A stretch of DNA of 64,000 nt from Osmia lignaria lignaria (taxonomy: Eukaryota; Arthropoda; Insecta; Hymenoptera; Megachilidae). The notes beneath the pieces were generated by a model. It saw nothing but the letters and a program-made list of their open reading frames with translations. It was not told where the DNA came from and did no database searches. This document shows positions 1 to 9,922 of this stretch, in pieces. Location of the stretch: contig NW_027478169.1 in assembly GCF_051020975.1 (NCBI RefSeq), positions 9,920,001 through 9,984,000 of the forward strand, in the 5' to 3' direction. The first letter of the stretch is position 1, and every line of letters begins with the position of its first letter. Made by a program: the position numbers and the translations under genes.

Positions 1-265
1 ACATAATAGGGATACAGAAACACCGTGGCCCCTTTCTTTGAGATAACTCTGCAGTATTGCGAGCTGTAAATGCCACTTCCAGCTTAGCTGTGCAGAAGAA
101 GAACAACAAGAAGAAGAAATATCTCGAAATATGTCCGTCAGGCCCCTTCCCTTGAGATAAATCTGCAAATATCTCGGAAAGGAAGAGAGCTATGGCAAAA
201 TGTTAAGAGACCTTTTCTGTAGAGAATTAAGTTTCCTACTTTTTATGTTCTATGATATTTTTTGA
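1..265. repeat. Truncated satellite monomer at left window edge
   Basis: This is the right-hand 265 bp of a monomer cut by the window boundary, not by a biological junction. It carries 'aatagggatac' near position 10 and 'ccttttctgt' near 211. The first variant is seen again near 63070 and the second at 59095, 60061 and 61027, all at the far right of the window. Confidence 0.95.
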
Positions 266-992
266 TCTGATGCGTAGTTCTCGAGATATATCAAGATATT
301 TAAAAGTTCCGAAGCCGCACCAACATAATAGAGATACAGAAACACCGTGGCCCCTTTCTTTGAGATAACTCTGCACTATTGCGAGCTGTAAATGCCACTT
401 CCAGCTTAGCTGTGCAGAAGAAGAACAACAAGAAGAAGAAATATCTCGAAATATGTCCGTCAGGCCCCTTCCCTTGAGATATATCTGCAAATATCTCGGA
501 AACGAAGCGAGCTATGGCAAAATGTTAAGAGACCTTTTTTGTAGAGAATTATGTTTCCTACAATTTATGTTCTATGATATTTTTTGATCAGAAGCGTAGT
601 TTTCGAGATATATCGAGATATGTAAAAGTTCCGAAGCCGCACCAACATAATAGAGATACAGAAACACCGTGGCCCCTTTCTTTGAGATAACTCTGCACTA
701 GTGCGAGCCGCAAATGCCACTTCCAGCTTAGCTGTGCAGAAGAAGAACAACAAGAAGAAGAAATATCTCGAAATATGTCCGTCAGGCCCCTTCCCTTGAG
801 ATAAATCTGCAAATATCTCGGAAACGAAGCGAGCTATGGCAAAATGTTGAGAGACCTTTTTTGTAGAGAATTAGGTTTCCTACTTTTTATGTTCTATGAT
901 ATTTTTTGATCAGAAGCGTAGTTTTCGAGATATATCGAGATATTTAAAAGTTCCGAAGCCGCACCAACATAATAGAGATACAGAAACACCGT

Positions 993-1133
993 GGCCCCTT
1001 TCTTTGAGATAACTCTGCACTAGTGCGAGCCGCAAATGCCACTTCCAGCTTAGCTGTGCAGAAGAAGAACAACAAGAAGAAGAAATATCTCGAAATATGT
1101 CCGTCAGGCCCCTTCCCTTGAGATAAATCTGCA
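993..1133. repeat. Internal direct repeat inside the monomer
   Basis: Bases 993-1019 and 1107-1133 match at 24 of 27 positions, both reading GGCCCCTT..C.TTGAGATAA.TCTGCA, offset by 114 bp. Weak similarity continues to the right: 'gcgagc' then a 'gcaaatg'-like word follows the first copy, and 'gcgagct' then 'ggcaaaatg' follows the second, with a 12-bp length difference. The arrangement occurs in nearly every monomer. It suggests that the 322-bp unit arose partly by an old internal duplication; that origin is inference. Confidence 0.75.
1060..1085. repeat. GAA/CAA trinucleotide tract, the main length-variable site
   Basis: Each monomer has a short purine-rich run of GAA and CAA triplets here. 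It is where most length change happens: 20 monomers lack one GAA near the left end of the tract (starts 1554, 11212, 15074, 21190, 21831, 25049, 26334, 27941, 42752, 46614, 46933, 47574, 47893, 49178, 49819, 50460, 53034, 54641, 57859, 62042), and the monomer at 63327 lacks 15 bp of the same tract. Replication slippage is the simplest cause. Confidence 0.85.
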
Positions 1134-3482
1134 AATATCTCGGAAACGAAGCGAGCTATGGCAAAATGTTAAGAGACCTTTTTTGTAGAGAATTAAGTTT
1201 CCTACTTTTTATGTTCTATGATATTTTTTGATCAGATGCGTAGTTCTCGAGATATATCAAGATATTTAAAAGTTCCGAAGCCGCACCAACATAATAGAGA
1301 TACAGAAACACCGTGGCCCCTTTCTTTGAGATAACTCTGCACTATTGCGAGCTGCAAATGCCACTTCCAGCTTAGCTGTGCAGAAGAAGAACAACAAGAA
1401 GAAGAAATATCTCGAAATATGTCCGTCAGGCCCCTTCCCTTGAGTTAAATCTGCAAATATCTCGGAAACGAAGAGAGCTATGGCAAAATGTTAAGAGACC
1501 TTTTTTGTAGAGAATTAAGTTTCCTACTTTTTATGTTCTATGATATTTTTTGAGTAGATGCGTAGTTCTCGAGATATATCAAGATATTTAAAAGTTCCGA
1601 AGCCGCACCAACATAATAGAGATACAGAAACACCGTGGCCCCTTTCTTTCAGATAACTATGCACTATTGCGAGCTGCAAATGCCACTTCCAGCTTAGCTG
1701 TGCAGAAGAACAACAAGAAGAAGAAATATCTCGAAATATGTCCGTCAGGCCCCTTCCCTTGAGATAAATCTGCAAATATCTCGGAAACGAAGAGAGCTAT
1801 GGCAAAATGTTAAGAGACCTTTTTTGTAGAGAATTAAGTTTCCTACAATTTATGTTCTATGATATTTTTTGATCAGAAGCGTAGTTTTCGAGATATATCG
1901 AGATATCTAAAAGTTCCGAAGCCGCACCAACATAATAGAGATACAGAAACACCGTGGCCCCTTTCTTTGAGATAACTCTGCACTATTGCGAGCTGCAAAT
2001 GCCACTTCCAGCTTAGCTGTGCAGAAGAAGAACAACAAGAAGAAGAAATATCTCGAAATATGTCCGTCAGGCCCCTTCCCTTGAGATATATCTGCAAATA
2101 TCTCGGAAACGAAGCGAGCTATGGCAAAATGTTAAGAGACCTTTTTTGTAGAGAATTATGTTTCCTACAATTTATGTTCTATGATATTTTTTGATCAGAA
2201 GCGTAGTTTTCGAGATATATCGAGATATTTAAAAGTTCCGAAGCCGCACCAACATAATAGAGATACAGAAACACCGTGGCCCTTTTCTTTGAGATAACTC
2301 TGCACTAGTGCGAGCCGCAAATGCCACTTCCAGCTTAGCTGTGCAGAAGAAGAACAACAAGAAGAAGAAATATCTCGAAATATGTCCGTCAGGCCCCTTC
2401 CCTTGAGATAAATCTGCAAATATCTCGGAAACGAAGAGAGCTATGGCAAAATGTTAAGAGACCTTTTTTGTAGAGAATTAAGTTTCCTACTTTTTATGTT
2501 CTATGACATTTTTTGATCAGATGCGTAGTTCTCGAGATATATCAAGATATTTAAAAGTTCCGAAGCCGCACCAACAGAATAGAGATACAGAAACACCGTG
2601 GCTCCTTTCTTTGAGATAACTCTGCACTATTGCGAGCTGGAAATGCCACTTCCAGTTTAGCTGTGCAGAAGAAGAACAACAAGAAGAAGAAATATCTCGA
2701 AATATGTCCGTTAGGCCCCTTCCCTTGAGATAAACCTGCAAATATCTCGGAAACGAAGCGAGCTATGGCAAAATGTTAAGAGACCTTTTTTGTAGAGAAT
2801 TAAGTTTCCTACTTTTTATGTTCTATGATATTTTTTGATCAGATGCGTAGTTCTCGAGATATATCAAGATATTTAAAAGTTCCGAAGCCGCACCAACATA
2901 ATAGAGATACAGAAACACCGTGGCCCCTTTCTTTGAGATATCTCTGCACTATTGCGAGCTGCACATGCCACTTCCAGCTTAGCTGTGCAGAAGAAGAACA
3001 ACAAGAAGAAGAAATATCTCGAAATATGTCCGTCAGGCCCCTTCCCTTGAGATAAATCTGCAAATATCTCGGAAACGAAGCGAGCTATGGCAAAATGTTA
3101 AGAGACCTTTTTTGTAGAGAATTAGGTTTCCTACTTTTTATGTTCTATGATATTTTTTGATCAGATGCGTAGTTCTCGAGATATATCAAGATATTTAAAA
3201 GTTCCGAAGCCGCACCAACATAATAGAGATACAGAAACACCGTGGCCCCTTTCGTTGAGATAACTCTGCACTAGTGCGAGCCGCAAATGCCACTTCCAGC
3301 TTAGCTGTGCAGAAGAAGAACAACAAGAAGAAGAAATATCTCGAAATATGTCCGTCAGGCCCCTTCCCTTGAGATAAATCTGCAAATATCTCGGAAACGA
3401 AGCGAGCTATGGCAAAATGTTAAGAGACCTTTTTTGTAGAGAATTAAGTTTCCTACTTTTTATGTTCTATGATATTTTTCGA

Positions 3483-6400
3483 TCAGATGCGTAGTTCTCG
3501 AGATATATCAAGATATTTAAAAGTTCCGAAGCCGCACCAACATAATAGAGATACAGAAACCCCGTGGCCCCTTTCTTTGAGATAACTCTGCACTATTGCG
3601 AGCTGCAAATGCCACTTCCAGCTTAGCTGTGCAGAAGAAGAACAACAAGAAGAAGAAATATCTGGAAATATGTCTGTCAGGCCCCTTCCCTTGAGATAAA
3701 TCTGCAAATATCTCGGAAACGAAGCGAGCTATGGCAAAATGTTGAGAGACCTTTTTTGTAGAGAATTAAGTTTCCTACTATTTAGGTTGTATGATATTTT
3801 TGGATCAGATGCGTAGTTCTCGAGATATATCAAGATATTTAAAAGTTCCGAAGCCGCACCAACATAATAGAGATACAGAAACACCGTGGCCCCTTTCTTT
3901 GAGATAACTCTGCACTAGAGCGAGCCGCAAATGCCACTTCCAGCTTAGCTGTGCAGAAGAAGAACAACAAGAAGAAGAAATATCTCGAAATATGTCCGTC
4001 AGGCCAGTTCCTTTGAGCTGAATCTGCAAATATCTCGGAAACGAAGCGAGCTATGGCAAAATGTTAAGAGACGTTTTTTGTAGAGAATTACGTTTCCTAC
4101 AATTCATGTTCTATGATATTTTTTGATCAGAAGCGTAGTTTTCGAGATATATCGAGATATTTAAAAGTTCCGAAGCCGCACCAACATAATAGAGATACAG
4201 AAACACCGTGGCCCCTTTCCTTGAGATAACTCTGCACTATTGCGAGCTGCAAATGCCACTTCCAGCTTAGCTGTGCAGAAGAAGAACAACAAGAAGAAGA
4301 AATATCTCGAAATATGTCCGTCAGGCCCCTTCCGTTGAGATAAATCTGCAAATATCTCGGAAACGAAGCGAGCTATGGCAAAACGTTAAGAGACCTTTTT
4401 TGTAGAGAATTAAGTTTCCTACTTTTCATGTTCTATGATATTTTTTGATCAGATGCGTAGTTCTCGAGATATATCAAGATATTTAAAAGTTCCGAAGCCG
4501 CACCAACATAATAGAGACACAGAAACACCGTGGCCCCTTTCTTTGAGATAACTCTGCACTATTGCGAGCTGCAAATGCCACTTCCAGCTTAGCTGTGCAG
4601 AGGAAGAACAACAAGAAGAAGAAATATCTCGAAATATGTCCGTCAGGCCAGTTCCTTTGAGCTGAATCTGCAAATATCTCGGAAACGAAGCGAGCTATGG
4701 CAAAATGTTAAGAGACGTTTTTTATAGAGAATTATGTTTCCTACAATTTATGTTCTATGATATTTTTTGATCAGAAGCGTAGTTTTCGAGATATATCGAG
4801 ATATTTAAAAGTTCCGAAGCCGCACCAACATAATAGAGATACAGAAACACCGTGGCCCCTTTCCTTGAGATAACTCTGCACTATTGCGAGCTGCAAATGC
4901 CACTTCCAGCTTAGCTGTGCAGAAGAAGAACAACAAGAAAAAGAAATATCTCGAAATATGTCCGTCAGGCCCCTTCCGTTGAGATAAATCTGCAAATATC
5001 TCGGAAACGAAGCGAGCTATGGCAAAACGTTAAGAGACCTTTTTTGTAGAGAATTAAGTTTCCTACTTTTCATGTTCTATGATATTTTTTGATCAGATGC
5101 GTAGTTCTCGAGATATATCAAGATATTTAAAAGTTCCGAAGCCGCACCAACATAATAGAGATACAGAAACACCGTGGCCCCTCTCTTTGAGATAACTCTG
5201 CACTATTGCGAGCTGCAAATGCCACTTCCAGCTTAGCTGTGCAGAAGAAGAACAACAAGAAGAAGAAATATCTCGAAATATGTCCGTCAGGCCCCTTCCC
5301 TTGAGATATATCTGCAAATATCTCGGAAACGAAGCGAGCTATGGCAAAATGTTAAGAGACCTTTTTTGTAGAGAATTAAGTTTCCTACTTTTTATCTTCT
5401 ATGATATTTTTTGATCAGATGCGTAGTTCTCGAGATATATCAAGATATTTAAAAGTTCCGAAGCCGCACCAACATAATAGAGATACAGAAACACCGTGGC
5501 CCCTTTCCTTGAGATAATTCTGCACTATTGCGAGCTGCAAATGCCACTTCCAGCTTAGCTGTGCAGAAGAAGAACAACAAGAAGAAGAAATATCTCGAAA
5601 TATGTCCGTCAGGCCCCTTCCGTTGAGATAAATCTGCAAATATCTCGGAAACGAAGCGAGCTATGGCAAAATGTTAAGAGACCTTTTTTGTAGAGAATTA
5701 AGTTTCCTACTTTTCATGTTCTATGATATTTTTTGATCAGATGCGTAGTTCTCGAGATATATCAAGATATTTAAAAGTTCCGAAGCCGCACCAACATAAT
5801 AGAGATACAGAAACACCGTGGCCCCTCTCTTTGAGATAACTCTGCACTATTGCGAGCTGCAAATGCCACTTCCAGCTTAGCTGTGCAGAAGAAGAACAAC
5901 AAAAAGAAGAAATATCTCGAAATATGTCCGTCAGGCCCCTTCCCTTGAGATAAATCTGCAAATATCTCGGAAACGAAGCGAGCTATGGCAAAATGTTAAG
6001 AGACCTTTTTTGTAGAGAATTAAGTTTCCCACTTTTTATGTTCTATGATATTTTTTGATCAGATGCGTAGTTCTCGAGATATATCAAGATATTTAAAAGT
6101 TCCGAAGCCGCACCAACATAATAGAGATACAGAAACACCGTGGCCCCTTTCTTTGAGATAACTCTGCACTATTGCGAGCTGTAAATGCCACTTCCAGTTT
6201 AGCTGTGCAGAAGAAGAACAACAAGAAGAAGAAATATCTCGAAATATGTCCGTCAGGCCAGTTCCTTTGAGCTGAATCTGCAAATATCTCGGAAACGAAG
6301 CGAGCTATGGCAAAATGTTAAGAGACGTTTTTTATAGAGAATTATGTTTCCTACAATTTATGTTCTATGATATTTTTTGATCAGAAGCGTAGTTTTCGAG

Positions 6401-9400
6401 ATATATCGAGATATTTAAAAGTTCCGAAGCCGCACCAACATAATAGAGATACAGAAACACCGTGGCCCCTTTCCTTGAGATAACTCTGCACTATTGCGAG
6501 CTGCAAATGCCACTTCCAGCTTAGCTGTGCAGAAGAAGAACAACAAGAAGAAGAAATATCTCGAAATATGTCCGTCAGGCCCCTTCCGTTGAGATAAATC
6601 TGCAAATATCTCGGAAACGAAGCGAGCTATGGCAAAATGTTAAGAGACCTTTTTTGTAGAGAATTAAGTTTCCTACTTTTCATGTTCTATGATATTTTTT
6701 GATCAGATGCGTAGTTCTCGAGATATATCAAGATATTTAAAAGTTCCGAAGCCGCACCAACATAATAGAGATACAGAAACACCGTGGCCCCTCTCTTTGA
6801 GATAACTCTGCACTATTGCGAGCTGCAAATGCCACTTCCAGCTTAGCTGTGCAGAAGAAGAACAACAAGAAGAAGAAATATCTCGAAATATGTCCGTCAG
6901 GCCCCTTCCCTTGAGATATATCTGCAAATATCTCGGAAACGAAGCGAGCTATGGCAAAATGTTAAGAGACCTTTTTTGTAGAGAATTACGTTTCCTACTT
7001 TTTATCTTCTATGATATTTTTTGATCAGATGCGTAGTTCTCGAGATATATCAAGATATTTAAAAGTTCCGAAGCCGCACCAACATAATAGAGATACAGAA
7101 ACACCGTGGCCCCTTTCTTTGAGATAACTCTGCACTAGAGCGAGCCGCAAATGCCACTTCCAGCTTAGCTGTGCAGAAGAAGAACAACAAGAAGAAGAAA
7201 TATCTCGAAATATGTCCGTCAGGCCAGTTCCTTTGAGCTGAATCTGCAAATATCTCGGAAACGAAGCGAGCTATGGCAAAATGTTAAGAGACGTTTTTTG
7301 TAGAGAATTACGTTTCCTACAATTCATGTTCTATGATATTTTTTGATCAGAAGCGTAGTTTTCGAGATATATCGAGATATTTAAAAGTTCCGAAGCCGCA
7401 CCAACATAATAGAGATACAGAAACACCGTGGCCCCTTTCCTTGAGATAACTCTGCACTATTGCGAGCTGCAAATGCCACTTCCAGCTTAGCTGTGCAGAA
7501 GAAGAACAACAAGAAGAAGAAATATCTCGAAATATGTCCGTCAGGCCCCTTCCGTTGAGATAAATCTGCAAATATCTCGGAAACGAAGCGAGCTATGGCA
7601 AAATGTTAAGAGACCTTTTTTGTAGAGAATTAAGTTTCCTACTTTTCATGTTCTATGATATTTTTTGATCAGATGCGTAGTTCTCGAGATATATCAAGAT
7701 ATTTAAAAGTTCCGAAGCCGCACCAACATAATAGAGATACAGAAACACCGTGGCCCCTTTCTTTGAGATAACTCTGCACTATTGCGAGCTGTAAATGCCA
7801 CTTCCAGTTTAGCTGTGCAGAAGAAGAACAACAAGAAGAAGAAATATCTCGAAATATGTCCGTCAGGCCAGTTCCTTTGAGCTGAATCTGCAAATATCTC
7901 GGAAACGAAGCGAGCTATGGCAAAATGTTAAGAGACGTTTTTTATAGAGAATTATGTTTCCTACAATTTATGTTCTATGCTATTTTTTGATCAGAAGCGT
8001 AGTTTTCGAGATATATCGAGATATTTAAAAGTTCCGAAGCCGCACCAACATAATAGAGATACAGAAACACCGTGGCCCCTTTCCTTGAGATAACTCTGCA
8101 CTATTGCGAGCTGCAAATGCCACTTCCAGCTTAGCTGTGCAGAAGAAGAACAACAAGAAGAAGAAATATCTCGAAATATGTCCGTCAGGCCCCTTCCGTT
8201 GAGATAAATCTGCAAATATCTCGGAAACGAAGCGAGCTATGGCAAAATGTTAAGAGACCTTTTTTGTAGAGAATTAAGTTTCCTACTTTTCATGTTCTAT
8301 GATATTTTTTGATCAGATGCGTAGTTCTCGAGATATATCAAGATATTTAAAAGTTCCGAAGCCGCACCAACATAATAGAGATACAGAAACACCGTGGCCC
8401 CTCTCTTTGAGATAACTCTGCACTATTGCGAGCTGCAAATGCCACTTCCAGCTTAGCTGTGCAGAAGAAGAACAACAAGAAGAAGAAATATCTCGAAATA
8501 TGTCCGTCAGGCCCCTTCCCTTGAGATATATCTGCAAATATCTCGGAAACGAAGCGAGCTATGGCAAAATGTTAAGAGACCTTTTTTGTAGAGAATTACG
8601 TTTCCTACTTTTTATCTTCTATGATATTTTTTGATCAGATGCGTAGTTCTCGAGATATATCAAGATATTTAAAAGTTCCGAAGCCGCACCAACATAATAG
8701 AGATACAGAAACACCGTGGCCCCTTTCCTTGAGATAATTCTGCACTATTGCGAGCTGCAAATGCCACTTCCAGCTTAGCTGTGCAGAAGAAGAACAACAA
8801 GAAGAAGAAATATCTCGAAATATGTCCGTCAGGCCCCTTCCGTTGAGATAAATCTGCAAATATCTCGGAAACGAAGCGAGCTATGGCAAAATGTTAAGAG
8901 ACCTTTTTTGTAGAGAATTAAGTTTCCTACTTTTCATGTTCTATGATATTTTTTGATCAGATGCGTAGTTCTCGAGATATATCAAGATATTTAAAAGTTC
9001 CGAAGCCGCACCAACATAATAGAGATACAGAAACACCGTGGCCCCTCTCTTTGAGATAACTCTGCACTATTGCGAGCTGCAAATGCCACTTCCAGCTTAG
9101 CTGTGCAGAAGAAGAACAACAAAAAGAAGAAATATCTCGAAATATGTCCGTCAGGCCCCTTCCCTTGAGATAAATCTGCAAATATCTCGGAAACGAAGCG
9201 AGCTATGGCAAAATGTTAAGAGACCTTTTTTGTAGAGAATTAAGTTTCCCACTTTTTATGTTCTATGATATTTTTTGATCAGATGCGTAGTTCTCGAGAT
9301 ATATCAAGATATTTAAAAGTTCCGAAGCCGCACCAACATAATAGAGATACAGAAACACCGTGGCCCCTTTCTTTGAGATAACTCTGCACTATTGCGAGCT

Positions 9401-9922
9401 GTAAATGCCACTTCCAGTTTAGCTGTGCAGAAGAAGAACAACAAGAAGAAGAAATATCTCGAAATATGTCCGACAGGCCCCTTCCCTTGAGATAAATCTG
9501 CAAATATCTCGGAAACGAAGCGAGCTATGGCAAAATGTTAAGAGACCTTTTTTGTAGAGAATTAAGTTTCCTACTTTTTATGTTCTATGATATTTTTTGA
9601 TCAGATGCGTAGTTCTCGAGATATATCAAGATATTTAAAAGTTCCGAAACCGCACCAACATAATAGAGATACAGAAACACCGTGGCCCCTTTCTTTGAGA
9701 TAACTCTGCACTATTGGCAGCTGCAAATGCCACTTCCAGCTTAGCTGTGCAGAAGAAGAACAACAAGAAGAAGAAATATCTCGAAATATGTCCGTCAGGC
9801 CCCTTCCCTTGAGATAAATCTGCAAATATCTCGGAAACGAAGAGAGCTATGGCAAAATGTTAAGAGACCTTTTTTGTAGAGAATTAAGTTTCCTACAATT
9901 TATGTTCTATGATATTTTTTGA
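3483..9922. repeat. Five-monomer higher-order repeat (1,610 bp), four registers
   Basis: The order S-Q-N-Q-N at 3483, 3805, 4127, 4449, 4771 recurs at 5093, 6703 and 8313, with some positions replaced: the register at 5093 is S, N, F, Q, N; at 6703 it is S, Q, N, Q, N; at 8313 it is S, N, F, then two monomers belonging to the next block. A rare C in 'tttatcttct' marks the first monomer at 5396, 7006 and 8616, exactly 1,610 bp apart. Q monomers ('gccagttcctttgag') occur only here and at 62683, so this block is a distinct local family. The first register's opening monomer (3483) is more diverged ('tctggaaatatgtctgtc'). Confidence 0.85.

Larger units (their letters stand above)
936..1142. repeat. 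Decamer inverted repeats (CGAGATATTT / AAATATCTCG)
   Basis: CGAGATATTT at 936-945 is the exact reverse complement of AAATATCTCG at 1083-1092 and again at 1133-1142. The two latter copies are direct repeats 50 bp apart. A-type monomers keep the perfect match; B-type monomers read AAGATATTT and lose one pair. The neighbouring GATATATC is itself an 8-bp palindrome, and in B-type monomers TCTCGAGA is another. Such dyads could be protein sites or could allow fold-back, but no known binding motif is recognised. Confidence 0.6.
910..1231. repeat. Reference A-type monomer (anatomy of the unit)
   Basis: A representative 322-bp copy with 128 G+C (39.8%). In order it holds: TGATCA spanning the phase start; the A-type arm with two TCGAGATAT copies 11 bp apart (924-942) running into TTTAAA; a relatively GC-rich stretch ending in 'accgtggcccc'; the first copy of an internal direct repeat (993-1019); a GAA/CAA purine tract (1060-1085); the motif AAATATCTCG twice (1083-1092 and 1133-1142); the second copy of the direct repeat (1107-1133); and an AT-rich right end with T-tracts at 1179-1184, 1206-1210 and 1224-1229. 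No RNA gene, splice structure or conserved promoter motif is visible. 322 is 3x107+1, so every reading frame changes at each monomer boundary. Confidence 0.9.
266..3482. repeat. Left mixed segment, ten monomers without a clear higher-order period
   Basis: Starts are 266, 588, 910, 1232, 1554, 1873, 2195, 2517, 2839 and 3161. Class order is S, A-S, A-S, S, D, R, A-S, V, H, S. The run D-R (1554, 1873) and V-H (2517, 2839) are short stretches of orders seen repeatedly downstream. Unusual bases: 266 has 'gatctg' and 1554 'gagtag' in place of 'gatcag'; 1232 has 'gagttaaat' in place of 'gagataaat', which puts a stop in the recurrent minus-strand frame. Confidence 0.85.

Noticed and set aside
844..872. 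Telomere-like TTAGG word ('aattaggtttcc')
   Set aside because: It is a single occurrence in a few monomers, a variant of 'aattaagtttcc', not a tandem telomeric repeat.
950..962. Pol III B-box-like word 'agttccgaagcc', suggesting a SINE or tRNA origin
   Set aside because: It has an extra base relative to the B-box consensus, and no matching A box, tRNA fold or A-rich tail is seen.
910..1134. A minus-strand open frame of about 74 codons present in almost every monomer
   Set aside because: It begins at TTG, not ATG, in nearly all copies; it ends at the same repeat-borne stop; it is broken in several monomers by single changes (1232, 31480, 35666, 45970, all nine 323-bp monomers). It encodes no recognisable domain. 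Conservation is explained by repeat homogenisation.
1141..1160. CENP-B box-like sequence (reverse strand TTCGTTTCCGAG)
   Set aside because: It matches only the TTCGTT start of the CENP-B box and lacks the required CGGG half.
1179..1229. Phased T-tracts producing curved DNA
   Set aside because: Tract centres are about 26 and 18 bp apart, which is not a regular helical phase; curvature would have to be computed before claiming it.
2825..3055. Plus-strand 76-codon frame starting MIFFDQ, in twelve monomers
   Set aside because: It exists only where 'gagataac' has become 'gagatatc', removing a TAA. Elsewhere the same DNA is closed. The composition (QQEEE from the GAA/CAA tract) reflects the repeat. 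No regulatory signals or family similarity seen.
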